Shown: positions 20,560 through 32,699 of the stretch, piece by piece | How positions within the stretch are numbered: the stretch's first letter is position 1 | How the letters are laid out: every line of letters starts with the position of its first letter | Assembly: GCF_000687475.1 (NCBI RefSeq) | Contig: NC_057317.1 | Location: 1,054,001-1,118,000 of the forward strand | Direction of reading: 5' to 3' | DNA length: 64,000 nt | Source of the DNA: Ustilaginoidea virens | Taxonomy: Eukaryota; Ascomycota; Sordariomycetes; Hypocreales; Clavicipitaceae | Made by a program: the position numbers and the translations under genes | The notes under the pieces: generated by a model | Seen by the model: only the letters and a program-made list of their open reading frames with translations | Database searches by the model: none | Told to the model about the DNA's origin: nothing

Positions 20560-23500
20560 ACTATGGCCTTATTATAATAACCATAAGAGCTACCTAAGAG
20601 GATACAATGATTTGCCTCACTCTTTAATAACAATTAGACTAATGCTATAGAGCCCGTCGACCCTAATAATGCTACAAATATATAGCTATACAACCGTATC
20701 GCATTCCTTATAGATACCTATGAGGAAAATACCCACCTAGATGATAATCTCTGGGAACAATTCCGTGAGGATTATAGCGAGTAGAATAAAGCCCTATTCT
20801 GCTGTATTAACGCTCAGGTTTTACGGCAATTCCGCTTAATACTACGGGAACGCGGCGTATATATTGGAGTATCGGGTTCCCTAATAACACCAACCCTACT
20901 TAAATGCCTTTAATAACAACAGAATCCACAATAGCCTTAAGAGGAAGTAACCCGGCAATTTGCTCGTAGCGTATTCCTATCCCGGCTTAACCCTACTAGG
21001 GAAACCTCACTACCCATCGGTAATACTAAGCAAAAAATGCAAAGACTTCAAAATACGCCCTTATATACACGCATAAGGCCCTTATCATCATTATTATAAG
21101 CCCCTATAACGGTTGTGCGAATACCCTCACTAAGGCTCTTGCTACGGCACTTACAAGCCCTATTAACGTTAAGGGAATTCGCAATACTAATGGCACGATT
21201 ATAGTTATAATAACCTATCGTCCCCCCCTCTACATCGAAAAAGCCCCTTGACCCTGCCCCTACCGATAAAGAAAGGGGCCGGTCCTAATAACTAAAAGGG
21301 AAGACGCCTATTTATAATAGGCCGCTATTCGAAATAGGGGAAAACTCCCGTTATTAACAATATGTAACGGCCGATGATTATAGCCCATAAGACCGACTTA
21401 ATTAATCATATCAACCTAGGGATTATACCCCTAGCTGAGGCGGCTATCTTAATGCCCCTTGAGGTTATAGTATGCCTAATAAGGGTCGAGTCATAGGCCC
21501 CGATAATATGCTTCCTTCAATAGAAGACCCTAATGACGATAATACCCTCTAAGCCAACGCCGCCACCGCCCGTAATACCAGATATCGGGCCTAAACGCCT
21601 TATCCGATAATACCAAAATTAGGCACGGCACCTAGCCCTTCCCGTCAATATCGCCCTACCTAGGCCGATGAATAGACCGTTTTAATGGGAGGACCGGTAA
21701 ACTTGGACCGACCTGGGTTATGGGATGACCCAGCTAGAGCTCCCGCTAGCCTACCGTAAGGCTACCGATAAGCCGTTCCGGAATACCCTCCGGAATAATA
21801 ATACCACTAAGAAGATTATACCCAAAGAGCCTATATAGAGGCCGGGTTTGATAATATATTAAAGAAGATATCTGACCTCTTGCGTAGCTATCGCATAAAG
21901 GATAGATATAGCGGCAAAATAGATGACTTTATTGTACTAAAAGTCATCTCTTTTAAGAGCAAGTGCTGCCTACTAGGATTACCCGATAATATATTAGCTA
22001 AAGCCTTCCAAATTATACTTATCGGCAATGCTAAGACCTATTACTTTAATAATATTGAATGTATTCGCGATACCCTTACTTTTGACGATATGGTCCGTAA
22101 AGTTAAGAGCCATTTCGAAAATAAGAGTATAAAGTAATTCTATTTGCACTATTGGAATAGAATAACACTCTAATCAACTATTGCGAAATATCCCGATAAG
22201 TCAAAGCTAGAATGCCTTAATATCCTATTAGAAGAACTTTAATGCCTATATTATAGTCTTTTTCCCCCTTTTATAGCTGATATAGAGCTTTATCGGCAAG
22301 TGTTTAACGCTATAAGGGATACCCCTAAGTATAGCCAGGCCTTATATCGTTATGCCCCTATATTCGAAGGCCTCGCCGCTGACCTATGGCGATCCCTTTC
22401 TATCTACGAGACTACCCATATGACTTAACAGTATTATTTCCTTTAATAGCAGCCCTAATAATATTAGGATGTTGAAGATATTAATAGTAATATAGCGTTA
22501 TTCATAGATCGTAGATACGGTCAATCTTATAACTAGTATTAACGCCCCTAACGATATAGACCCCCTTAAAGGCAACAATAGAATCGCGCCTTTCTAGTTA
22601 GGCCTTGTTAAAGAAGATGCTTTATTTGCAATAAATCAGGATATTAGTCATCCAATTATACTGATAAAGAGTAATAAGAATTAAAGGCACGATGGCTGAA
22701 GAACCGCTCTAACCGGACCGCCCCTGATGATAAGAAATTCCGTATTTTCCTATAGGAATACGAAGGGACTGCCGACTAAGGCCACCTCGAAGATACCGAT
22801 TTTGATGATATCGTTGAAGATATTAAAGTCATAATGGCAGGGGATGCATAATGGGATGCAGAGAATGCTGTTATACTATAAATTATAGCCACTTAATATT
22901 TCCTAGCCCCTACGCAAATAGAACCGTCACCTTCTTTATCTATCGAAACGTTATAAGCCCTGCAGGATAAATTATGCCGATATACCTTCCTATAGATTGA
23001 CCCCTTCCGAATGCCCTTACCCGACTGTAATTCTGCCTTTCTAGAAGAAGAACGTTATAATGACTATACCTTCTGCGGAATCCTACTGGATACCGGCGCC
23101 TCCGGCCTATTAATAGTAGGCCTAGGTCAAGCAAAGGCCCTAATGCGATTAATAAAGACCCTAACTATCGAGATAACTGATAAGAAGCATATGGTGAATT
23201 TCGGAGTAGGCTCTGCTATATCTTTTAGTATACTTAATGTCTTAACGATATTTAGCAATATCCCCTTCTACGTTTTTGATAGCGGCATCCCTTTCTTATA
23301 TTCTATTATGGATATAGATAGGATAGGCGTGAAGCTTAATAATCTTAATAACCTACTCATCTAAGGGGATATTAAGGTCCCGATTATTAGGAAATAGGGA
23401 CATCCATAGTGGACTCTTAATGCTATAGATACTGCAGCCTTCCATCTATCGTTATAGGAAATCTATCAGCTATATCGTCGATTCGGGCACCCCTCTATCA

Positions 23501-26451
23501 ATAGGCTCTCTAAATTGCTTTAATAGGCTAGTTATAATAATATTGACCGTAATATCATCGAGAAGATCACCTATATATGCTATTAATGCCAGATGAATGC
23601 AAAGGCACCTAGCCGATTTAAATTCACGCTTAAGGATGACGATACCAGCTAATTTAACTATAAAATTATTATCGATATTTTTCACATTGATAATCGGCCG
23701 GTATTATATATTGTAGATGCCGCGACAAGCTTCTAGGCAGCCAGATTCCTTGATTTATAAAGGCAGAAAGCCTACGATATTTAGAATGCCCTTAAGGAAT
23801 GCTGGATTGATACCTATTTTGGCCTACCGGATTGGATAGTCTATGATGCCGGACTAAACTTTGCTTCCGCTGAATTCCGTTATAATGCCCGGCTTCTATC
23901 TATTAATATAGATGAAATTCCTATAGAAGCCCACAATAGCATTAGCAAGGTCGAAAGATATCACGCCCCGTTACGCCGAGCCTATACCATTATTGATAAC
24001 GAAGTAGGCGACCTAATAATAAAAGAATAGAAATTACAGCTTGCTGTAAAGGCTGTTAATAATTCCGCTAGACCTAACGGTCTAGTGCCTACATTATTGG
24101 TCTTTAGGGTATATCCTCGATTTACAGACGATTTACCCTCTAGCTTATTAGTATTATAACACGCCTTAACGTTACGAAAGGCTACTAATAAAGCTAGGAA
24201 ATACCTCGCTAAGCGATAAGTTCACGATACCCTCGCCTAATAGAATGGCCCGGATACGCGGCCTATCTACCGACTACCCCTATAGTCAGATATATAGGTA
24301 TAGAGAGAAAAAGGTGGATGGCACAAGCCGTACCGGCTAATCAGCCTCGATAGTGAGACCTGTATTATATAAATACCATATGGCCCCATTAAGTTCCAGT
24401 CAACAGTCGTTAAGCCTTATAACCACGACCTTGATAGCGATCCCGCCGCCGATAACGCTAAAGATATCGTCTATACTAAAGGACCGGCCCGCCCCGGCCG
24501 GATAAAAGTCAGGATACCGGCTGCACCCGCACCTCCAGCCGCGATGATACCTGCAGCCGAGACATCATCGACGATACCTACAGCCGCGATATCATCGATA
24601 ATACCTATAGCCGCGATATACCCATCGCCAGCCACTAGGTCTGATTAAGTCAGGCTGGTATCATCATCCCCACCGCTAGTACGTATGATATCCGACGTTA
24701 TAATTAATGAGGACTAAAAAGAAGCTCTTATCAATGCTATAGCTTCTAATACCGTTATTAATGCCTTTTTCCTAACCGCCAAAGAGCAAGCCGACCTGCA
24801 GCTTGCTAGTTAATTACGTTGGGAAGGGAAGATAATAACCCTAGGAGCCCCCTTCGAATAGTCTGACCGTATAGAGATAGAAGCGTTATAAGCCCGCGAT
24901 ATATTCCAATTTATCACTTTTGATATCGGTCAATATAGAGCCTAATGCTTGTTCAACTTACGTATAGTACGAGAAATCAAAGGCAAAGGCATAGATACCC
25001 TATATGAGAAGTCTAGGCTTATTATACAGGGTTATAGTGATAACGAAAAGCGATTAATATTGACTCAATCCCCTATAATTCAACGGGCGAGTCAACGGCT
25101 ACTAATATTAATAGCCCTATTACTACAATATTCTTACGGCTTATTTCTCTAGATACGTAATATCATACAAGCCTACGTACAGTTATCTACTACCCTCAAT
25201 AGATCGATTATCGCCAAGCTACCTAAGTAGATAGCGTATTAATACCCCGATAATACGATCATAGAAGTGGTAAAGCCACTATACGGAATAGCTAAGGCAG
25301 GCACCCACTAGTAGGCGATATACTTCCGGCACCATCGCGAGAAATTAGGCATAACTATATCAACCTACAACCCCTATTTGCTGATATCTACCGGTAATAA
25401 CGATACTGACCGTACTGATGCTCCTAATCATACTGGCGATACTACTATATGCTTCGGTATCGTGGGTATGCAGACTAACGATACCCTCGGCCTAAGTGAC
25501 GATGCCTTCTTCTAATGGGAAGAATTAGAGCTCACTAAGGCAGGCTTTAACGCCAAGCCTAAGACGAAGCTATCGCCAACCGTGCCTTTAATATTCAATA
25601 GATGTATATTAACGGCTACTACCGATGGCATAATGACGTTATGCCAGAAAGGTTAAAGCTAAAAGATTGCTATTATCGATAAGAATGCACCTACGGCCTA
25701 GCGTAATTATGTCGAATAACGCGCTCGTGGTGCTTATGTAGCTATGGTCTGCCAGCCCGAGGCCTCCTTTGACCTGTCTGTTGCAGCACAATACTAGCAA
25801 TCTGACCCTGACGATATCGCGAGGTTAAATAAGCGCCTTTAATGGCAATGCGATAACCAGGATCGTAGTTTACAGTACATCAATCTGGCCCTTGCTATAG
25901 CTAAACTCTTTGTATTTATTGACGGATCCTTTGCCAATAATAAAGATTTAAGCTCCCAGATTGGTTATATGATTGTACTAGGGAACGAGGTAAATATAGC
26001 GGATAATGCCTTCAACCTGATAGGTAATATCATTACTTACAGCTCTACAAAGAGTAAGCATGTGACACATAGCGCACTCGCTTCGGAGCTATATAGTATG
26101 GTACAAGGGGTCGATATCGTATATGCGATAGGCACGACCCTTAATATGATTACCAGCAGGCTAGGACTACTAAAGATTCCTACGGTAGTATATATAGATT
26201 CTTTTTCGTTATACGAATGCCTTGTTAAGCTAGGCACTACGAAAGAGAAGAGGCTTATAATAGATATTATAGCCTTGCGACAGTCATACAAGCGCCAGGA
26301 AATCTATGAGATTCGCTGGATTAACGGGAACGATAACCTCGCCGATGCAATAACTAAGGGAACGCCTAATAAAGCCCTTGAGACCTTTATCGACCAAAAT
26401 AGGGCTGTTATACGTGTAGAAGGGTGGGTAAAGAGGCCGGTCAATATCTGA
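20560..26451 (+). pseudogene. B1 gag-pol remnant; RNase H end still open for 160 codons
   Basis: Gag-like reading with scattered stops at 20560-22700, ending in a degenerate zinc-knuckle (CFICNKSGY near 22618). The aspartic protease site GILLDTGASGLLI is intact (about 23080-23110). Integrase runs about 23470-24200: FGHPSINRL pre-domain, HIDNRPVLYIVDAATSF core, and a late acidic-site region with VERYHAPLRRAY. Reverse transcriptase runs about 24950-25700 (SRLIIQGYSDNEKR). RNase H (25920-26451) has FIDGSFANNKDLSSQIGY, SSTKSK.THSALASELY and the C-terminal LADAITKGTPNKALE; 25969-26451 is uninterrupted. Elsewhere, TAA/TAG stops break the frame. Confidence 0.85.
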
Positions 26452-26715
26452 CTGCGTTTGGAAGATATTGGTGATATCATGGGTGGTAAGTGTATAGATT
26501 TTCCTATGTTCAATGTTGTGTGCAATACTGCCCCTTTTCTGCCCCTTTATTTTAGCTGCGATATTTAACATACCGGCTATACGGTATGATGCTGCGGCGC
26601 GACAACGTTATCGGCGGCACAACCTGCCGAGACCGCGCCGCACTTTTCTTTCTATGTATGCGCCTTACATCCTAGCGATTCCGATGTTTGCTTCTATAAA
26701 AAGAGAAGCTGCCAG

Positions 26716-27063
26716 TGTCGGAATCGCTGTCGCAAGGTGCCTAATTGGGCATATTACGACGGATGTGCCGCGCACACCCGTTGCGCACGATGTGGCCACT
26801 TTGGCCACTTTTGCCCCTTTTGCCCCTGTGCCCCTGAGCCCGGTAGGGCACGCGGGCAGTCCGGCCCGACCGCGCCGATGCACGTGACTACGGCACGCAC
26901 AAAAAGGCCACATCGTGTAATTACTCTTTTGCTTCCTTTCTTTCCTTTTAGATAATCAGTCATAATCAAAGAAGTAATCATACCTTTGACCGGTGACCTC
27001 ACGGTACTTGATACCACGCGCGCGACCCTACGTATAACTAGGTACCCCGAGTTTATATCAACA
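26716..27063 (+). repeat. 3' LTR of B1
   Basis: 348 bp. Differs from the 5' copy by transitions only, by eye (for example CCCAATTGGGCAC versus CCTAATTGGGCAT). Confidence 0.92.
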
Positions 27064-27825
27064 TATGCCGTAAGCGCTACTGCCTAGGTATTACGAAGAT
27101 TATAAGGTTATTAATTACTATAAACGCATAATTATGCCTTATAACCGGTGAGATACCTATTTTAGTCCCATTTATAGGCAAATACCCACTTTAGGTCTAA
27201 TAGCTTAATCCGAGGGTTAATAGATAAATTATTTCGTTAAATAATATACCTAATCTCCCTATTTATAACCTTTAAATATTCTTCTTTTGCGGTAGTAATA
27301 AATTCTTTATATTTAGGGTGCTTCCTAAGCTCCCTCTATATCGCTAGCTTCTTAGGTATATTTATAATATATAGTGCCTCTATTATAGCTAAAGGCTTCG
27401 CGATAGAAGCTGCGAAAATATTATAAGCATTTCCTTTAAGCTTTATAAAGAATATATTATTAAAGGGAGCAATTAGCTTGAGTTTATCGTTAGGCTTAGG
27501 CGAAAATAGTAGGGATAGTAGTATCGCTTAAGCGATAGCTTCTTTAGGGTAATCTATAACCTTAAGATTAATTTCTATTAGTTAAGGGGTATTATTAGTA
27601 GCTTCATTTTATACCTTTAGTGCCTATTTAATAATAGGATTATTAGTAAAAATATTTTCAATCGAATTCCTAAATAATATAAATTTAAAGTCATTAATAA
27701 TAGGTATTTCTTTAATATTACTAATAAGGCTATTTAGGGCCTCTTTCTATTATTTAGAAATCGGTAAATAGTATTTATCTTAATAAAAAACAGTCTTATC
27801 GAATATAATATAGCTAGAATTAACC

Positions 27826-27840
27826 GGGAGCGACGCTCCC
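27826..27840 (+). repeat. Inverted repeat at the 5' end of element C
   Basis: GGGAGCG-A-CGCTCCC begins two bases after the insertion point. Confidence 0.8.
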
Positions 27841-28002
27841 CCCCACTACTACCGCCGCCGCCGCCACCTTCCCCCTGCCGCAGGCAGTCGACGCCTGCCG
27901 CGCCCTTAACTAGAGGGCGTGGTAGTTATCGACCTGTCTATATTAGCACCTATTCCACGCAGTCCCCGCACCTCGTACATACCTCCCCCCCTACGGCCAG
28001 CA

Positions 28003-28022
28003 CCTCCTAGGCACCTAGGAGG
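28003..28022 (+). repeat. Inverted repeat CCTCCTAGG-CA-CCTAGGAGG in element C
   Basis: Perfect 9-bp arms with a 2-nt centre, four bases before the next hairpin. Confidence 0.9.
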
Positions 28023-28026
28023 GCGT

Positions 28027-28057
28027 AAACGGACTCCCGGTTCTCGGGAGTCCGTTT
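28027..28057 (+). repeat. 13-bp perfect hairpin in element C
   Basis: Arms AAACGGACTCCCG and CGGGAGTCCGTTT enclose a 5-nt loop GTTCT. This is the strongest local stem I saw in the window. Confidence 0.92.
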
Positions 28058-28349
28058 AAAGGGTCGGCAGGTCTTCCCTACCGCGGCACACGCGAAACAC
28101 GCCGCCCCAGGCCCTATGCGGCACCATACCGTATTATTATCGTTCGAACGTCGGTCGGATCAAGGGTCGGCCGATTAGGTCCTACCTTATTGAGAGCAGC
28201 ATCGATATTCCGGGTCTTCAGCTCGCATCAGGCAAGGGTCGCAAGGCCAGCCTCGTGGCTCGCCGGGCTAGCAAAGACGGGTTAGTAACGCTAGCACGGC
28301 AGGAGCGGGTAGCACTCACCCCTTTATCCAAAGATACCGACTTTTTCGG

Positions 28350-28462
28350 CATACTGCTGCTGTTGCTGTTATTGTTGTTGCTGTGGCTGTTGCTGCTGCT
28401 GCTATTGCTGCTGTTAATGCTGTTGCTGCCGTTGCCGCTGGTGCTGCTGCTGTTGCTGTTGC
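28350..28462 (+). repeat. Imperfect CTG/TTG trinucleotide tract in element C
   Basis: About 110 bp built of CTG, TTG and near variants, giving poly-Leu on the plus strand or Gln/Asn-rich frames on the minus strand. I treat it as a microsatellite, not as coding. Confidence 0.85.
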
Positions 28463-30265
28463 TACCGCCCTACCGCACGGGTCAGCATTATCCCCACAGC
28501 GCTAGAGATCGGGGCTCAAAGGGATCACATACGGAAAAAAAAACAATAGCTATATAGAAAAGAAGAAAAAAGGATTAAGAAGTCGGGGGGCACCCGCACC
28601 TTTATATCTTCGCCCGACTAGAGGCCCCCGCGCCCTCCCTTCATATTCGGCTCACCCTAACCCCCGACCCGATACCGCTTGCCTTCCACCAAGCACCCCC
28701 CCTGCAGCCGATTCGCCGTCGATATAGCCCCGATAATAGAAAACTCCCCCACCCTTGCTCCGACGCCCCCGCGCGATACGCGTGCCGCGCAACCGGCGCG
28801 CGTGCTGCGCAGCCGGCGCTGCCCCGCTTATATAACCTCTACCTCACTTTCGATTCATAGAGCACCGACCCGGGACCACCTCTCCCCCATGGATACTAGA
28901 CCTACCTTTTCCGGACCCACTTTTCTCGGATCGCTCTCGCACTCTTCCCAGCACTACCGCTAGGTATAATCCTAAGCGATAGCGCACCTACCTTTCCTAC
29001 ATGCTGGTAACCCGTCGGCCCCCCCGGGGGCCCGACTTACTAGTCGTTGTAATTACACTAGCAGGAAGGGTTTTCCCCCCGGACCTCGGGTTTTTCCCTT
29101 CCGGATTATCTGCCGGAGTACTAGATAGGTATTTCTAGCTTAGAATAGCCCCCTAGAGTAATTTAATAATAATAATAATATAGCTAGAATTAAACTAGCA
29201 GCTTCTTTTTAATAAAGGCACCTAAATTAGGTACTAAATGGTCGAGATATAGCCTGCTAAATACCTAATATAAGCTCTTTAATTAAGCTTCAGACCTTTC
29301 TATAATATCCTATCGCGAGTTATTACGAAAGCCTTATATCTATAAGCGTAAAGGTAGTAAATTTATAGATGAATATCTGCCGGTAGGTATTTCTAGGCGG
29401 GCTTATTATTATAGAGCTAAAGTTAAAGCATTTAAAGAGGTGACTTTTAGTTATCGTAAGGTTTTTCCGACTTCCTAAGGCTTCAATTTAGTAAATATAC
29501 CGCTACTTCGGCTATAATAGGCTATAACTCCTTAGGAAAGCCTGCTTATATATTAAGAAGGGCTATCTTCATCTTTAATACCCCCCTAGAACGTTTAGTA
29601 TAACCATTCTAATATTAATAATTAAGGCTTAAATTTCGAATTATAATACCTTTCCGCTTAGCTTTTTCCCGACTATTACTAATCTAGAGTGCCGTTTTAT
29701 TATTAGAGATAACTATTGCGATCGCTATATCGTATAGGCGTAAAACTTAATTTTTAAAGATTAGCTAGTATTTAGGTAGGTCGGTCTTTCTAGGTATTAT
29801 GAAAATATACTTTATTCCTATAAATTAGTAGGTGAATAACACTATATATTTATTACTATTGAAAGTAGTAGCTTATAGAAATAGATCGAAAGAGATTATT
29901 TTAAAGGGTTCTTAAGGTATTAAGAGCTCGTAAGATAATTATAATATCTACTTTACGATTTTTATACTATTATAAACCTTATAATTCGAAGCTTCTTTTT
30001 CCTTAGGTATCTATAATATATCTTTAAAGATATAATCCATCGAATCCCGACCTAAGTGCCTAAAACGCATATACTAAATAGTATAAGGCGTTTTTATTAA
30101 AATTTTAGGCTGGCGATTATCTCCTCGAGCCAAATAGGCTTTATTAATAATTAAGGCTTTATTTTAAGCCCTTATAATAAATTTATCTATAGGCATATCG
30201 TTTCTACCACTTTAGTAGAGGATATAAGGCCTTTCTTCTACCTAAAAAACTTAAAAGATCACTTC

Positions 30266-30509
30266 TGTAAAGGACTAGCCCTAGGGCGACTGCAAATAGG
30301 CGTTAATAATATATATTAAATAGACTAAAGAGGAAAGAAAAGGATCTAAATAGGAACCTTCTATCTAGTCTATTTATATCCCAATTATAATACGTATTGG
30401 AGTCCTAGTATAGTCCCGTAACTCTATCTATTGCCCTTCCTAGGCTAGACGTAGGCGCAGCCCGAGTCCTAGCTATATTATAGCGCGGGTATAGCCTGAG
30501 CCCGTAATA
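30266..30509 (-). repeat. 3' LTR of Gypsy-D
   Basis: 244 bp. More heavily mutated than the other copy, mainly by transitions (for example GTAATA at the end versus ATGACA). Confidence 0.9.
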
Positions 30510-31066
30510 TACCCCCCTCCTCCTCCTTAGAGTCGGAAGAATAAACCATCTAAAATCATCCCCTTTATATATCGCCCCCTAATTAAGACCTCTTATAGCC
30601 CTCGAAAATAACCTTAATTAGATATATAGGATAACAATCGGGCGTATAGATATGCCAATATGTAACCAATATAAATATAGCGTGGATTAGAGTCGGTATA
30701 CTTTAGGCAGACGTAATAGAATTTTATTAAAGCCGGTCGTAGTGCTATTAGCTAGAAGGAACTGTATCGCAGCTATTGCGGAGTAGAAAAATTTTATCGC
30801 TAGCCGTCGGTTAGGAATCTATCTGCACTAAGGCTTTTTCTTTTATTTATTTCCCTTTTATACTTCTTCCTCTCTTTCTCTATCCCTATGCCTACTGTTA
30901 TTGAGGCTATTATTCCTAGTAGTAAGTTTACGATATTACTACTATCGTAAGAATCGTCCCTACTAATAGAATTACGCTATCGAAAGTTCCTAGATTATTT
31001 ATATTGGGTCCGTATAGTGAATCGTTTAGTACTAATAGGTATTTAAGTCCCCCCCCTATTTGCTAT

Positions 31067-31770
31067 TGTTGCAAAATGGTGATTCAGAACACTGTTGGAA
31101 ATGTACTGGATACCGACAGTGGCGTACAAGGCGTTGCAAAATAAAACAAAGAGCTGGTTAAGGGTTTAAAGCGCACGAGAGGTTGACCAGAGCAAAGATG
31201 TCAGGGAAATCTGATTCTAATTGTTGGTGACTATTCTAGCTAGAAAGAGGGAATTTTGGGCATATTTCTACCATCTTGAAAAAGTGGTTGAAAATAATGA
31301 AAAACCGCAAAAATAGCGAAAAACCCGACGAAAAGTCGGTCTGCCCAACCGTGCCCAATATCCTACCCAATGCCTACCCAACTAAGCCCAGTGGCTTATA
31401 GCGGTGTGCCGGATGCCCTATAACAGCCTGCCGTACGGGCCGGAAGCCCTATATCGGTCTGCCGTAAATGACCGGTGTAGCGGGTGACTGTATGTAGAAG
31501 GCCGAAAGTGCTGGTTTGCCCATTTGGTAATCCCGTAGAAATGCGCCGCCTGTTGTGGGCCCTGTGGCCCGCTGTGACCGGCCGCTATGGCCGGCTGTGG
31601 GGCGCTGTGCCGGTGCCGTGACCGGCGCTGTGGCCCACTGTAATCGGCGTTGTGGGGCGCTGTGCCCCACCATAGCGCCTGGTATAGCCACCGCGATATC
31701 TCAACGCAGAAACGTCGTATGGTGGCGAGACCAGTACCAAAATACAGCTAAAAAGGCGCTGATTTCAACA
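31067..31770 (-). mobile_element. E: solo LTR of the F family, inverted, inside Gypsy-D
   Basis: 704 bp, reverse complement of the F-type LTR. Flanked by GCTAT (31062-31066) and GCTAC (31771-31775), a 5-bp TSD with one transition. No internal region remains, as expected after LTR-LTR recombination. It lacks an 11-bp segment that is present in the outer F LTRs and so groups with the middle F LTR. Confidence 0.9.
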
Positions 31771-32031
31771 GCTACTATATCGGATTCGTCGCTATATCGT
31801 CTGGAGGATTAGTAGATAGGAATATACCTATCGCCTGGGGCCCTCCTATAACCCCATTAGGTTTATCCCTAATATCTGCTAGAGACCTTAGAAGTGCCAG
31901 GCGCGGAAGAGGTTCCTAGCTAGAAATGCTATTACGGCCGCTATAGTCTATACCCTCCTTAGGATAATCGCGTATTTCCCCCCCTAGCTCTAAGCTTATT
32001 ATTATTTCTAATAATAATAAGAGTTCGATAG

Positions 32032-32370
32032 TGTCGGAATCGCTGTCGCAAGGTGCCCAATTAGGCACCAATTGGGCACATTACGACGAATGTGCCGCGC
32101 ACACCCGTTACGCACGATATGGCCACTTTTGCCCCTATACCCCTGAGCCCGGTAGGGCACGCGGGCAGTCCGGCCCGACCGCGCCGATGCACGTGACTAC
32201 GGCACGCACAAAAAGGCCACATCGTGTAATTACTCTTTTGCTTCCTTTCTTTCCTCTTAGTTAGTCAGTCATTAGTAAAGTCAATAAATCCTTTATTTGG
32301 TGACCTCACGGTATATAATACCACGCGCGCGACCCTACGTATAACTGGGTACCCCGAGTTTATATTAATA
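32032..32370 (+). repeat. 5' LTR of B2
   Basis: 339 bp, shorter than the B1 LTR chiefly because the TTTGGCCAC/TTTTGCCCC units are fewer; it has an extra duplicated AATTRGGCAC unit near its start. Confidence 0.9.
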
Positions 32371-32699
32371 CTGATCAGTAGTGATAACCACCACTTATAG
32401 GATAATATCCCGCAAAGAACGGTGCATCATAGATCAGCAAGATATTAATATCGAAGAGGCAGTTAAGCTTTCTTAGCTATATTAACCAGAGGGAGAACGA
32501 TTTATGACCTCTCCTTCCCCTCGTCTATTACGAGGAAGAAACTTACGCTGAATATCACGATATTTAAAGATACCCTTAGCATCTAGGAAGAACGATTTAT
32601 AACCTCTTCCTATTCTTTCTTTCTTTTACCACTACGGTAAAAGCCCTCTCGAATCTTGCACTCCTTACAATATATCCCCCCCCCCTCTCTTTAAACCCT

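Larger units (their letters stand above)
19843..27063 (+). mobile_element. Copia-B copy B1, 7.2-kb LTR retrotransposon inside A2
   Basis: 7221 bp with TSD TATGC on both sides (19838-19842, 27064-27068). The 348-bp LTRs (19843-20190, 26716-27063) begin TGTCGGAATCGC and end TATATCAACA. The LTR differences I could see are all transitions. The LTRs are GC-rich in the middle and carry an array of TTTGCCCC/TTTGGCCA-like units, in sharp contrast to the AT-rich interior. Integrase precedes reverse transcriptase, so the element is Ty1/copia. A run of about 15 C lies near 20525, ahead of gag. Confidence 0.94.
27824..29174 (+). mobile_element. Element C: GC-rich 1.35-kb non-LTR-type (SINE- or LINE-derived) insertion
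   Basis: Breaks A2 between 27823 and 29175. The flanking direct repeat is up to 19 bp (27805-27823 and 29175-29193, core TAGCTAGAATTAA). The right end runs into a (TAA)n tract (about 29163-29176). A long variable TSD plus a simple 3' tail are hallmarks of target-primed reverse transcription, and there are no LTRs or terminal inverted repeats. The first 240 bp hold several perfect inverted repeats. An imperfect CTG/TTG run lies at 28350-28460. No reverse transcriptase is encoded; ORFs of about 95-100 codons (28255-28557, 28679-28963) are low-complexity or unrecognised. It is far more GC-rich than its surroundings and shows little RIP. It could be an internally deleted LINE or a new non-autonomous family. 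Confidence 0.75.

Noticed and set aside
28255..28557. 100-codon frame with a poly-Leu core in element C
   Set aside because: Generated by the CTG/TTG tract; a membrane protein reading would be an artefact of the microsatellite.
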